From: Cristatella mucedo
Taxonomy: Eukaryota > Bryozoa > Phylactolaemata > Cristatellidae
Direction: 5' to 3'
NCBI GenBank assembly: GCA_009760855.2
Contig: WPIO01000213.1
Coordinates: 118,501-182,500 of the forward strand
DNA: 64,000 nt
This document shows positions 1 through 11,756 of this stretch, one piece after another. Position numbers and translations under genes: made by a program. Numbering within the stretch: position 1 is the stretch's first letter; the number at the start of each line of letters is the position of its first letter. The notes beneath the pieces are model-generated. The model saw only the letters and a program-made list of their open reading frames with translations, was not told where the DNA came from and did no database searches.

Positions 1-410
1 GTACTTTGATAAAAAGTAGACACTAGATTCTCAATTCGTACTGGTTCTGAGCCAGTCTTAGCACTGTAGGCTTGCAGTTATATGGGGAATTTCCCTCCTT
101 CCATTACAGTATGCTTGGCCATCTAGGGAAATACCCTGCTGCAGGCACAATTGCAATTGCATGCAGTTGCTCATATTCCGGTCCTAATAGTGGTAGACGT
201 TCTTCAAAATGAAAGGCCTAATTGCAATGGCAGCTAGACCAGTAAACAGTGTGCTCTAAACAGGAGATAGCATGTCGCCAATGCACGGGCCTATTTAGAT
301 GTAGTATCCTTGTCTAAACAAGCCGGAATTCTTGAATAATATGTCGGTTGAAGTAGGAGAATTGTCTTCGGTCAGCCGTGATGGCACAACGGCACCATGG
401 TCAGTACGGC
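1..410. repeat. Repeat R, copy 1 (partial)
   Basis: This stretch aligns base by base with 9015-9415, with many substitutions and small indels. Both share the phrases 'tctgagccagtcttagca' and 'gggaaataccctgctg'. A third relative lies at about 4080-4290. Positions 215-375 inside it also resemble a minus-strand L2-A coding piece, so R is a composite that was duplicated after an L2-A insertion. No coding potential was seen. Confidence 0.65.
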
Positions 411-984
411 ATTTGAGAGGCTACTGGTACTTTTGCTTCTGTAGTTTCACAGCAGACCTGCCGAACGTCTCTTGGCCCTAGCTGTTTCACTTTAAAGCAG
501 GTAATCAAATCGTGTGGCATTACCTTGCCGAGAGGGCTAAAAGCTGATGCAAATGTAAAGTGCTTAGAAAGAGAGAACGAACACCCCGAGGATGCTAAAT
601 CAGATGTATTAATATTTTATTGGCCGTCGTACTTCTGACGATCGAAAAGCTAACCCCACCAGCTTAGTTAGATCGTTTACAAATCCGAGCACTCTATGAC
701 GGCCTTACTAAGAGCTCTAATGTTTTCTTTTTGTTTCCTCAAATGAAGTAATATGGCTACTGTATTTATGACTGAAAGCCGATTAGGCATTGAGAGCTCT
801 ACAGAAAACCGTCCAGTGTAACAGGTGCATAGTTTTTGTTTCTTCATGGGCTTACAGATGGAGATGCATATGCTATTCATTCTATGAATTGTAAACTTGT
901 TTTAAGCCTACCGGGATCACAGTGTGCCTTTTTAGACGATCAAAGCTTTCAGCAGCAGCAGCAGGTTGAGTAGCCAGCTGTGAA
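411..984. other. No recognisable gene
   Basis: Only short random ORFs are present. No splice-bounded open segment or repeat boundary could be supported. A short CAG run lies at about 952-964. Confidence 0.5.
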
Positions 985-1430
985 CTTTAATAATGATAAA
1001 ATAATAATAATGCACTTGATCAAGCGCCCTCAGAGAACTCAATCTCTTCATAAGTGCTTTACATTTGATGCAAAGGGAAATGCGATTGAATCATGGGTAA
1101 TATCATGTTTGATAAACAACATGAATAACAGGTTTAGGGGTGACATGCACAGGATCAGCATGCAAATGTGGTTAGTGGCATCATGCACAGTGTCAGCACA
1201 CATAAGCACATGAAAAACGAATCACAGGGACCCACTACTGGGACCCACTAAATGCTGTCCTGAATAGGTGTGTTTTTAAGTTCTTTTTAAATGTGGTCAA
1301 GTCAGAGGATGCTGCGACGCAAGTCTGGAGGGAGTTCCAGGCTTCGGGTGCATACGAACCAAATGCATGGTCTCCAAAGGATTTGAGGTTTGTACAAGGT
1401 AGTGGTAAACTTTTAGGATGATGGGCCAAG
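985..1430 (-). mobile_element. L2-A LINE, 3' end fragment
   Basis: Read on the minus strand this is the last part of the L2-A ORF2 (motifs TNLKSFGDHAFGSYAPEAWN and DLTTFKKNLKTHLFRTAFSG), then the 3' UTR, the terminal stem-loop and an imperfect ATT tail at about 985-1012. It is 5' truncated, as is usual for LINE insertions. The ORF is short and the copy is dead. Confidence 0.8.
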
Positions 1431-1572
1431 TAGCATATCCTTGGAGCTGCTCGACACAGCTTTTCGGATTTTCACGGTTTGGATGAACCAACTCACACAT
1501 TTGCTCACTCTAGCGCCCTGCCAGCCGAACACTTACTTTGCAGCTAGTGCGGCAACGATGAATGGATTGTCA

Positions 1573-2015
1573 CGGCTTGGCTCCTTCATACCAAGCTGAA
1601 CTGCTGCACCAGTTTCAGCCTCTTCGCGTCCACAGGTCCTGTATGGACAACAAATGAGCTGTTCCATTCCTCTGCCCTAAGACCGTTGGCGACTGAAGCT
1701 TTAGCTCTGCAGGTCCAAGACTGTGGAACTTGCTTCCACGATGCTTACACAGCAACAACTAGTCTCCTGCTGCCGTCAATGGCTCATCCTTTTCAGCGGT
1801 CCTGAGCTGCTACTTCCATGCTACTCACTACCTCAACTGGTCTCCTGATTCAGCTATGCTTCCCACTTTCTCTTTGTTGCGTGAGATGAAGTCCGTTGGC
1901 TACCGAATGCGTACCAAAAGCCGCTTAGGCTGTGACTTCGCTATACAAAACTCTCCTGCGTAACACCCTTATAGTGTTTATGGCTTTGTGGAGTCACAGG
2001 CAGAGATCAATCACA
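1573..2015 (+). mobile_element. L2-B LINE, 3' end fragment
   Basis: The plus strand matches the L2-B C-terminal coding region and 3' UTR seen at 12.0-12.6 kb in inverse orientation, including the segments around 'ctgctgccgtcaatggctc' and 'ctttgtggagtcacaggc'. The frame is broken. It is a 5'-truncated, inactive copy. Confidence 0.75.
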
Positions 2016-2984
2016 TCACTTTAACGTGGTAAAGTTACTGCGCCCATTACTATTTGTAAGGCTCTGAGGCAAATGTCCCACATTCAGTCAGTGTATGTTC
2101 TGGCGATGAATTTGTGCATGCAGCTATTCTTGATTAGGACCATGTACCAGCAGGTTTCATTGCAGCACTAGTCATTTTAACCGAGCCATTACACAGTTAT
2201 ACTGTTTGGAGAATTGAATCTGTTAGGTTTTTGGGGAATTTTCTTTTGGCTGTAGTACCTTCGAACTAAATTAGGGGGTTATAAATCCAACTATATGACG
2301 GCCAGACTACAGGGAAACTGATCAGCTGAAGGAAGTCGTCTAATTCAGCTAGTGGCTTGCAGGAAAGTATGCTTGATAAGGCAGGGATTCTTTTAAGCGA
2401 AAGCCATCGGTTATTTAAAGGACCAGCTTTCCAAAGTCATTATAGAATAAACAGCCAAGCTTTGGGATTTGCATAAGTTTCAGCTTGGCCGTGTTGCCCA
2501 GTCTGTATATAGCTCTGGCTAGATGGCTGCAAAATCTGAAGTTCATCCAGGCTGTGTAATCCATGCTTTCTGGACAAAAATGTGTGAGCTAGGCAATTTG
2601 ACAGGGAGGCGATTTTCTGTCTGAAAAACAAATAGGGTAGTTGAATTTTCTTTTATTATAGCTGCAGCTACTAAATCAATTCGTGAATTAGACATTTCAC
2701 TCGAGCCACTTCGAAGATATCCATGAATCCTTAGACAAAAGTGCTACCGCCACACCTGCTTATGCTCATTTGCCCGAGTGAGTTCACTGGTGGATTGACA
2801 AAAAGTGCTCAACATTTGTTTCTGCATGTGCTTGATGACTTATATGTGTCATTTTAGATTTGGGTTATATTATTAAACGATAAAAAGACTACATAAATAG
2901 CTGGACACGGGCATATGTCGGTGACCCGGTTAGATTGCATACGTTGGTGCTGCGATTAGATTGCATATAATGGTGCTGCTGTGA
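2016..2984. other. No recognisable gene; R-related traces
   Basis: No supported coding segment. Around 2625-2690 there is a degenerate relative of the R-internal phrase containing 'gctgcagctactaaatc', and 2925-3005 holds three loose copies of a roughly 30-bp phrase around 'agattgcatat/cgt..ggtgctg'. Confidence 0.45.
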
Positions 2985-4290
2985 GATTGCACATGTCGGT
3001 GCTCAATTCATACTGTGTCTGACCTGCTATTAGCAGTGCATGCAACTTCAACGGAGGGAATTTCCCTGCACGAGTCCCTTTCATGTGGTTGTTCAGTAGC
3101 TAAATATTCCTAAAGGAAACGCAGCCACCTAACAAATCACAATCCAAGTTCTGCTGCGTAGTCTTTCTCTTATTGTGAAAGTATATATCTTGTTGGCCTA
3201 TCGACACAGCTTGTCTGATCGAATCAGTATATCTGCAGGAAATGGAAAGTTAGCTCACTCCCATGGTGTACCAGCCGAATGCTTACTTTTCACCCATTGG
3301 GAGAGAGTTACTGCTACTATGCTAGTGTTAGGCATCTGAGCTCAACGTCGTGCATTCGGTCAGAGTTTGTCATTCTCGATACAAGTATGCTAGTAACTAA
3401 TCTTTTACTAATGTGCAGCACGTGCTCTTGTAACCCAAGTCTTGTCTGCCTCATTGTTGTGCGGAGCTTTATAATATGTCGGTTTTAAGCCCAGGCTTTT
3501 GTGGCTTGGTAGCTACTATCTCATTTTGGATATTTATTTCAGTAAACGTCCAAGTATTCAGTAAACATCCAAGACACGAGTCTTAAAAGCTCGGTCGTGC
3601 TGCTTAGCCCTATACTTGGTCGGATGTAGGTGTGCTGATTGTAAAGGCAATCCACACAGTATAGTTCTTGCTGTCTTGAAAGCAGAGAGGTCAGCTGTGC
3701 AATTTGATAGTTACGCAGATTTCACCGGCCTAAGCAAAAATAGGCCAGTTGAATTGGTTCACTGTGGCTGCAGCAGCTAAAGCAACAATTTAGCCAGACC
3801 TTTTAAACTTTAAATTTTAAAGCCATCTAGGCAGTGTTGCTGTCGCTTCCCTCAAAGCAAGCATGTAAGCAAGGCAAATATACAGTACGACATATTTCGA
3901 TGACCATAAGCAAGGCTAGGACTGTTGAATTGGTTCACCGTGGCTGCAGCTGCTAAAGCAGCATGTGAGCCAGACCTTTGACCTATTTAGACAATAGCTA
4001 TTACTCGACTACACTAGCAAAAAATGCTGCTGCACGGTAGCGTATGCCAGTTAGACAGTAGAAAATTGGATGCACTTGCTTAGATTCGGGATTCACATTG
4101 AATGAAGTACTTTAAAATAATGAATTGACACACTAGATATTAATTTTGTACTGCTTCTAAGCCAGTCTTAGCAGCATTGGTCGAATATTTGAGATAATTG
4201 TAATCCTGAATGGTGGGTTTACCTGCTGGGGAAATACCCTGCTGAGCGATGCCTAATGCCTTATATCAGTGGTGTCCTGCAACCATCTTC
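2985..4290. repeat. Repeat R, copy 2
   Basis: This segment is collinear with 7498-9160 (copy 3), for example 'tcggtcagagtttgtcatt' at about 3358 against 'tcggtcagagtctgccctt' at about 8052. Copy 3 has gained a SINE at 7880-8010. Within R a phrase of about 180 bp, containing 'gtggctgcagctgctaaagc', is itself duplicated (about 3690-3810 and 3870-3990). No protein was recognised. It may be an old non-autonomous element or a segmental duplication. Confidence 0.65.
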
Positions 4291-4384
4291 ATCCAGAGAG
4301 ACACGTTCACATAGCGAATGACATTTTTCCCAACCACTCAACAAAGTTTTTCAGATTGTCATAGTATGGCCGAAAAAAAAGAGT

Positions 4385-6540
4385 TCAGCTAGCTAGCCCC
4401 AATACCGAGGCCACCGAATACTGCCTTTGCACAGAGCATTTCATAGATAAGATAATAATAGAATCGCTGCACATAGACCTCCAGTAGAGTTTATCCTCTG
4501 ACAGCGTCTTCCACAGTCTTGAACAATAAGTCAATCGCAAGATTATTTGTAGTGTTACTCGTTCGCTACTGCAATATGATAGGAATGCTATATGATAGGA
4601 ATCTCCTTTAACAGCAAGAACACCAAGATTCTTTCCTTTATACAATTCACTTAAAACTTTATTTGAAATTGGAAAACAATCAATTATTTTTCCCATCGTC
4701 GAAGCAATAGTTTCTAATGACCCAATCATAAACTGCATGCTGTCTTTAAAAACCAAATCACCAACTTTGAGCATCATGTACTTTTCATAATTATTAGCTA
4801 TTGGTTCTGCTTCAACACTAAAATTTTCCAAAGCCTTAACAATGATATGTGAATCATATCCCTTAAAGTTGTGAAAAAAACAGGTAACTGCCATTTTCTA
4901 AAGTCAATGCTTGTTTTAAAATTACATGAATGGTGAGCAGCACCTCTATATTTATTTGTTAAATGGCAATGATCATATGCTTTTCTCAACTCATTATTTC
5001 TTTGATTAAATGGTCCTTTACACATCCAACAGAAAATAGCATCATCGTGTGCTTTCATTTATCATCAGTTAAACCCATCATCATGCTATCTAAATTTTTC
5101 TCAACTAATCGTGTTTTATTAAAATCGGATACAGCAAATAATCCTTTAAGAAAGTGTTAACACAATCAGAACCAACGTTTAAAAACTTATCAACAACATC
5201 ACCGTTCCAATCACTATAACATATGCTGCAGAACATCGTATATGTGTTGAAAAATGGTCTTCACGTTCTCCTTTTTGCATCAAACATTTAAAGTCTGCAT
5301 AACAAACACAAGAACATATATTTAGATGCTTGAATGAATGAAATGATATAAATTTATTATGTTCATCTGGCATTACATATATTGTTGTTCCTGAGTTTAT
5401 ACTATCACATATTTCTATGTGCTCGTCTACTTGAGTCTTATCAAAAGATCTATTTAAACATCGATGACAGTAATATTTTTTTCCTCCTGAGCTAGATGGT
5501 CTGCATAAGGCGTTAAAATTAGTGATCACAATATAATGCTCGATTTCTCCGCTATTTATAAGTAGTAAATTAATGTGTCTATTTGGAATTTCGTCAATTT
5601 TTTCCCAACTCCTAATGGAGAAACTCTAGATTCTTTATAACCATATGAATAGACGTTTATACTAACATTCATAGCTTTCTCCAATTTTTGTGCATCTTTA
5701 ACTTTCATCGGCCATTCGATCTCACTAATCAAACTTGGATACTTATCATTTAATATTTTTTTTAATCATTTGTATTCCATTTATTTCTCTCTACCGGATT
5801 AAGTGCTCTTAACACACACTATAGTGCACACAACTCATCATCAAAGGTTTTTATGTTGGTAACACACTTTTTCTCAACAAGATAATCAGGGGTTTCAACA
5901 AATGAACCACCACCAATTGGAATATATTTAGATATAGCAACTGAGAATGAATGAAAACAATAAATAAACAATAATAATAAATAATAATAAATAACAATAA
6001 ACAATAAAACAATAAATAGCCAACCAGAACCAACACATCTCTCAACAAGTAACTCAGAATTTATACAAAGCGCAAGCATTATTTTATCATAAATTTCATC
6101 TGCTGATTCGCTGTCCGTAGTTAAAATTGATTTAGATTGAGATCCTCCTCTTTCTGTTTCACCAGTATCAAATGTTTTGATGTCAAATGATACTCTAAAA
6201 TGAACTCTAATAAAAGACCATATTTTTCTAACTCTTAAGCAATACTTTTGTTTGATACCTAAGTGATTCTCTTGAAGTCTCAAAGTCTCCAAACCATTTT
6301 TTAGTATTATATGTAAAAGTTAGAGTATTAACACCAGCACATACAATTGGTCTTCCAATTTTACTAACATACTTAGTTGAAGGAATATCGAATTCAATAT
6401 TCATTAATCTTTTCGCTTCGTTTGAAGAAAAACAATTTCTCTTGTAATTCTTTTAGTTTTACGATCATATTTAGTTATTGGTAAATCAAAATCGACATTA
6501 ATTAATCTCTTTGTCTCAGACGCAAAAGAGTTTCTTTGTC
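4385..6540 (-). pseudogene. Polinton-like DNA polymerase B relic
   Basis: Minus-strand remains of a protein-primed type-B DNA polymerase of the Polinton/Maverick/adintovirus kind. In reading order: an N-terminal region (6540-6300) with a short motif repeated in two related forms (TKRLINVDFDLP and AKRLMNIEFDIP); a conserved block around 5970-5800 (GGGSF, FDDELCAL); a zinc-finger-like stretch (YYCHRCLNRSF, about 5460); an exonuclease I site; an HNH/endonuclease VII-like motif (DHCHLTNKYRGAAHHSCN, about 4975); and an Exo II-like site (HNFKGYDSH, about 4870). After about 4700 similarity fades, and polymerase motifs A-C are absent. Frames are broken near 5800-5600, 5180 and 4880, and an AT-rich insert lies at 5950-6010. 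The exonuclease I site reads YADFK where YADFE is expected, so a catalytic acid is lost. It is a dead copy. Confidence 0.8.
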
Positions 6541-6618
6541 TAATAGGAAAAACCAATTGCTATATAAGGTGATAATATTTTGTTTAAATAGAATTAAATT
6601 TTCGATAAAAAGTTTTTA

Positions 6619-6675
6619 TTATAAATTATATTATATTATATATTATATTATATATTATATTATATATTATATATT
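6619..6675. repeat. AT-rich simple repeat
   Basis: An uninterrupted run of TATTA/TATATTA units lies between the polymerase relic and the foldback at 6695. It is low complexity with no gene. Confidence 0.85.
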
Positions 6676-6694
6676 TGAAAACAGATATCCTAGT

Positions 6695-6882
6695 GATGAC
6701 GTGTTTTTGCACTATACGATGTTTTTATTTTTGAAAAGCGCTTTTTCCTCTTACAATGTTTTTAGTTTTGAGACGAGTTCGAGTGTTAACGAGAACGAGT
6801 TGAAAAAGTAAAAATGTTGTAAAAGGGAAAAAGATGCGAGTTGATAAAATAAAAATGTCGTATAGTGTAAAAACACATCATC
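6695..6882. repeat. Imperfect foldback (inverted repeat)
   Basis: The left arm starts 'gatgacgtgtttttgcacta' at 6695. The right arm ends 'tagtgtaaaaacacatcatc' at 6882, which is nearly its reverse complement. Pairing continues inward for about 85-90 bp with mismatches, leaving a short loop near 6785-6795. It may be a foldback MITE or the remains of a terminal inverted repeat. No transposase is adjacent. Confidence 0.7.
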
Positions 6883-7324
6883 AAACGGTTGGGCCAACTA
6901 CCGGCTGAACAATCAGCTATTCCAAGTTGGTTTGCCATAAAATGCTCTTTGTTGAAAGACACAAGATTTGACGCTCGGTCTTTCTTCTTAGCCTTACGAT
7001 TGGTCCACACGGCTACCGATTCTAAATGCCATCCAGACGACATCGTTCGTGCTTTCTTAAAAGCGAAGGGGTAAGCATGGCAGTTTAACAGTGAGGTATC
7101 TCTTCCTTGCCTAAACAATAATAGGGTAGTGCAATTTGTGTATTGTGGCGGCCACCGAATGCCAATTCAGTCGAAGGGCTTTACGAGTGAACATACGAAA
7201 GGTGTTGAACAAATTCTTCAATTGCTTGATGGCTTGATGTCTTTCGCATGCCCTTTTATATTTATGTCATATTGGGGATAGAACTACTTCAATCAAGTGA
7301 ATGGGCACACCACCTACTAAAAAT
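6883..7324. other. No recognisable gene
   Basis: Non-coding. A short R-related phrase ('aatagggtagtgcaatttg') lies at about 7120. Confidence 0.4.
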
Positions 7325-7497
7325 ACTAGTTGATTTAGCAGGCTCTTCTGTATAGCGACAAAAGAGCCTTTACAGCTATAACCACTGCTCGCAGCAGCGA
7401 TAAAGAATCACCATCCGCAGGATTCAAACTCACGACCTCAGCCCCGAGGTCGTGAAAATCAACAGCTTTACCTAGTGTGCCATCACGGCTCCCCTAA
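7325..7497 (-). mobile_element. SINE1 (tRNA-derived), minus
   Basis: The reverse complement begins 'agccgtgatggcacactagg', an A-box-like promoter, and carries a B-box-like segment 'gagtttgaatcctgc' about 50 bp later. A body ending near 'gctaaatcaac' follows. Copies with the same order occur at 15265-15442, 17440-17628 and 58252-58432. Confidence 0.75.
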
Positions 7498-9410
7498 AGT
7501 GCAGTACTGCATCTGAGCTGCTCCTAGCAGTGCAGGCAGGTTTAATGAAGGGAATGTCCCTCCTCCGTCCTTATCGTATAGATGAGTTTGCCAGCATGGG
7601 GAATACCCTGCTGAGTCACTTATAGCCTTATATGGCCAGGTGCTCTGCAGCTAACTCCCCTAAAAGCCACGTGACCACTTAGCCAGTCACAAGCCAAGCT
7701 CTGCTGTCTAGCTTCACTATTTATCGTGAAGGTGTATACCTTGGTAGTCTCTCGACACTGCTTGTCCGATTGAATCACTATGTCTGCCGGAAATGGTAAA
7801 TTAGCTCTCACCTATGCCCTGCCAACCAAACTCTTACTTTGCACTCATTAAGACACAGCTATTGCCACTAATGCCGAGCTGGTTTGGCCTGTTGGTTAAG
7901 GTGGTCGACCTGACCTAGGTCTGTCCGAGATCGTGGGCTCAAGTACCGAGGCACATGTGAGCCTGAACAGAGATCAAGTTCTCTTTCTATGCACATACAC
8001 TGTCATTTCATCGTTAGCGTTAAGCCTCGGAGCTCAACGTCCCGTATTCGGTCAGAGTCTGCCCTTCTCGATACATCCATACTAGCAACTAGTCCAGATT
8101 AGGACCACGTTGAAGCACATTCTTGTAAGACAAGTCTTTTTAGCCACTTCATTGTGCAGAGCCTTATACTGAACCGGTTAGACCACTCAGGTTTTAAGCC
8201 CAGGATCTTGTGCTTTGGTATCTTGTATTCCATTTTTATATTTACATAAGTAAACAACCAAGCATATGATGATAGATACTGAGCTGTATCCCTAGTTAGC
8301 CAGCCCTGTCTTCGACTATAGCTATAGGCTTGCTGGAAAGTAGAGGTGCCTATGCAGGACTCGTTTAGGCCGACAATTGTCTGAATTGTCCCAGTTTGTA
8401 AAATACCCTGTGTTGGGAGCCACGAGATCTAAAGCTCAGTCGTGCTGCTTAGCCTTATCCTTGGTCAGGACAATATGCTACTGAATCTATAGCCCATCCA
8501 GACAGTATGGTTCACGCTGCGTTCAAAGCAAAGAGGTCAGCTGTGCAACTTGACAGTTAAGCATATTTCAATGGCTTAAACAAGCATTGGCCAGTTGAAC
8601 TTGTTCATTGTGGCTGCAGCTGCTACAGCAACAGGTGAAAGAAACCTTTCAAAATGTAAATCTAAAAGCCAGGCAGTGACGTTCTTGCTTTCTTCAAAGC
8701 AAAGATGTAAGCAAGGCAACTTAACACTACGACATATTTTGATGGCCATACAAAAGGCTAGGAATGTTGAATTGGTTCACTGTGGCTGCAGCTGCTAAAG
8801 CAGCATGTGAGCCAGACCTTTGACCTTAGCCAGTTTGACGATATCTACTACTGATATCAGCTAGCCAGTTGATATCTACTAGTCAGCAAACAAAAAAGGC
8901 CCCTGCCATAATTGCTTATGCCTACTACACCGTTCGACTTCAGTGGTAATGGATACATTTTTTTAAATTGGAATACAATACCATTTAGATTCCGGACCTA
9001 GTAGGGATATAAGTACTTCGATAAAAAGTAGGCCCGCAGATTCTCAATTTGCACTGGTTCTGAGCCAGTCTTAGCAGTGTAGGCTTGCAGTAATTGGGGG
9101 GATTTCCCTACTTTCGTTACGGTATGCTTGCCTATCTGGGGAAATACCCTGCTGCAGGCACAAATGCAATTGCATGCAGTTGCTCATATTCCGGTCCTAA
9201 TAGCAGTAGAAGTCCTTCAAAATGAAGGGCCTGATTGCAAAGGCAGCTAGACCAGTAAATAGTGAGCTCTAAAAAGTGAGATGGCATGTTTCACATGCAC
9301 AGACCTATTTAGAAGTAGTATCCTTGTCTAAGCAAGCCGGACTTCTGGAATAATATGTAGCTAAAAGTAGGAGACTTTACTTCGGTCAGCCGTGATGGTA
9401 CAAAGGTACA
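7498..9410. repeat. Repeat R, copy 3
   Basis: Collinear with 2985-4290 and, at its right end, with 1-410. It is split by a SINE2 at 7880-8010. The internal phrase of about 180 bp is again doubled (about 8545-8660 and 8720-8835). The right end runs straight into an L2-A reverse-transcriptase fragment. No coding region was recognised. Confidence 0.65.
7880..8010 (+). mobile_element. SINE2 (tRNA-derived with LINE-like tail)
   Basis: A tRNA-like head has an A-box-like 'tggcctgttggttaaggtgg' and a B-box-like 'gtgggctcaagtac'. It is followed by a tail 'agagatcaagttctc' resembling the L2-A terminal stem-loop. It interrupts repeat R: copy 2 lacks it at the matching site near 3330. Confidence 0.7.
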
Positions 9411-10062
9411 ACTGAGTGTCATCCACATTGAAGTGAAAGCCTAGATTGTGCTTGGCAATCACATCAGCAAGAGGGAGAGTATACAACGTGAAAAGAACTG
9501 CACCAAGCCCTGAGGTACCGCATATTTCAGAGGTACCTCGGACGGTCTTTGTCCATTCACGTCAATAATCTGGAGTCTCCCACTGAGATAGGACCTGAAC
9601 CACTGCAGAGCAGTGCCAGTGATGCCCAGGCGAGATAAGAGATGCTCTAGAAGAACTTTGTGATCGATGGTATTACAAACTGCCGAAAGATCGAGCAAAA
9701 CGAGCAGATACTCTCTACCCATGTCTGCATTCCTAAATTGATCGTTGTATACCCTAAGTAATGCTGACTCTGTGGAGTGATTAGCTCTAAAGCCAGACTG
9801 GAACTTACTAGCAAGGTTTGAAGTGTCAGTATATGAGTTGAGCTGGTCTGCCACGACCTGTTCCAGTCTCTTTGATAGGAACGGTAGAAGGGAGACTGGG
9901 CGGTAGTTGCCTAAGTTCTCTTGGTCTAGCGTTACTTCCTTGAGAAGTGACCTGACTACAGCTTTTTCGAAAGGTTCTGGGACATCACCTGAGGCTAATG
10001 ACATATTAATGATGTCATTTATGCATGGCAGCAGCTGATCAATAAAACGTTGAATAGACTGA
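9411..10062 (-). mobile_element. L2-A LINE, reverse transcriptase fragment
   Basis: Minus strand. A 181-codon open segment (10004 to 9459) covers the fingers and palm of a CR1/L2-clade reverse transcriptase: [46 protein letters not shown] (motif A region) and AVPQGL (motif B region). The frame then breaks. The expected YADD box lies just after the break, at about 9425, and reads FNVDD. It is truncated at both ends, next to repeat R. Confidence 0.85.
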
Positions 10063-10667
10063 TCTCAATTAACAATATAGACGAGTTATACTTAACCAAG
10101 AGTACAACATACACCCTCAAAGATATAAGCACAGCTGACTACTTCAAAGCCTAGCCCATTGCTGATTATCTGGCACATATGACATTACCAGTTCCTATTG
10201 GCTATAATTTGAGAACCATTTATTATCACTCGGGCCTAAATAATATGTCTACAGTATTAGTCAGAGATTTCGATCCCTGTTTCCTAACCTCCAATTGGTA
10301 ATTTTCAAAGGCGAGCTATCTTAAGCCAATCTCTCTTTCACACATCGTCTATATTCAATAATACCTCGAGCACTTCTTCAGCGATATGTTTTATATCGAC
10401 TCAGTATTATGATTCGGCAAAGCCGAAGCTTTGCTCAGACAATCCAATGGCCACACCCTCTTGCGTCGTGGCACTCTACTGCAAAATTTAAGCTGACATT
10501 GCAATTGCAATCTATTTTCCTACTCTTGTAGCATTAATTGTATAGCTAATAAGTAGATGCAAGTCAAAATCGGGGTAGGTCACAGTTAGCTTACAAATCA
10601 GCTTGAAGTACCTGAGCTGTCTTCTTATGAGCAAATATGGCTATGGTGATTTTGTTGTCCTCACTCT
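10063..10667. other. No recognisable gene
   Basis: Unique-looking AT-rich sequence with no supported exon. It would be upstream flank or intron of the CARD gene. Confidence 0.4.
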
Positions 10668-11098
10668 TTAATAATAATAATAATAATATTGCACTTGATA
10701 AAGCGCCCTCAGAGAACTTAATCTCTTTCTAGGCGCTTTACATTTGCTGCAAAGTGATACGCAATAGATTAGTAAGTAAAATCATGCTTGAAAAACAAAC
10801 AAAATGAATAACATGGTTAGGGGTTACACGCACTGGGTCAGCATGCAAATGTGGTTAGTGGCAGCATGAACAGTGTCAGCACGCATAAGCACACCGAGGA
10901 CGAATCACAAGGACCCACTAAATGCTGTCCTAAATAGGTATGTTTTTAAGTTTCTTTTAAATGTGGTCAGGTCAGGGGATGTTCTGATGCAGGTCGGGAG
11001 GGAGTTCCAGGCTGTGGGAGCATACGAGCTAAATGCACGGTCTCCAAAGGATTTAAGGCTTTACCGTGGGAGGGCACAGTTGCTGGTATAATAGCAGT
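10668..11098 (-). mobile_element. L2-A LINE, 3' end fragment
   Basis: It begins on the plus strand with the (AAT)n tail and the stem-loop 'aaagcgccctcagagaact'. Toward higher coordinates it holds the 3' UTR and the last part of ORF2 read on the minus strand. It is 5' truncated and inactive. Confidence 0.85.
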
Positions 11099-11321
11099 TC
11101 GAGAGGTACTCAGGCCAGCGCCTTGAAGTGTGAACCGAATTTATTTATAAGTTGTACATTTTGTTTTAATAATGACCTATCCAATTTAATGTTATGATAG
11201 CCCTACTATAGTAATTTGGTCGAATCATTAACGACCTTATGTAGAGTAACAAAAGGTGTCAATGTGCCATGTTAATCACCTGCTTCCTTTGATCTATTAA
11301 ATGTTCGTTCGTTTCTTTTAG

Positions 11322-11488
11322 GAACTCAATCTTCAATATCGACGCAAGACAACGCCACGAGACTGGAAGCTGTTTTGCGAAATTGTCCGAACATACAAAA
11401 AGGAATAAGCGAGCCCCAGGTGCATAATATTGTATCGTATTTGTATGGAAAGTTGGTGCTGAATCTCGACGAGGTAGAAGTAATTCAG
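11322..11488 (+). CDS. CARD-domain gene, exon encoding helices 1-3
   Basis: A 167-bp exon with a strong acceptor ('tcgtttcttttag' before 11322) and donor (ATTCAG followed by GTAACA). It is open in one frame for 55 codons after two leading bases (phase 1 in, phase 0 out). The peptide ends in segments that fit the first half of a caspase-recruitment domain: LEAVLRNCPNIQKGI (helix 1), PQVHNIVSYLYGKLV (helix 2) and LNLDEVEVIQ (helix 3). The exon at 22357 starts in phase 0 and supplies helices 4-6, so the two join in frame across a 10.9-kb intron. CARDs mediate homotypic assembly in apoptosis and innate signalling in the cytoplasm. The upstream exons were not found, so the rest of the protein is unknown. 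The CARD assignment rests on the hydrophobic pattern, not on a database search. Confidence 0.7.
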
Positions 11489-11756
11489 GTAACAAATCGC
11501 CAGTGGCATTTCGCTTAGTTGCAATAGCTCAGTGGAGGAGGCTTAAACCACAGCTAGCTAAGCAGCATGACCAACTGCCCATGTCCAGTTCATAGCAATG
11601 CTTGTGCAGTAAGCAGATCGCCTCACCACAGCATAACTGTACTCGCTAGCCCTCAATGTCACCGTGCCTTTAGATCTGTACCATCAATCTCTCAAAATAC
11701 TCACAATCTACTGGACAAAAGCACAAATCTCACCTTTAACGAGAGGTGCTACTAAA

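Noticed and set aside
3279-3488. 69-codon plus ORF
   Set aside because: Lies in repeat R and is not kept open in the other copy.
6889-7118. Overlapping ORFs of 61 and 110 codons
   Set aside because: No domain, no splice support; the minus one runs into the foldback.
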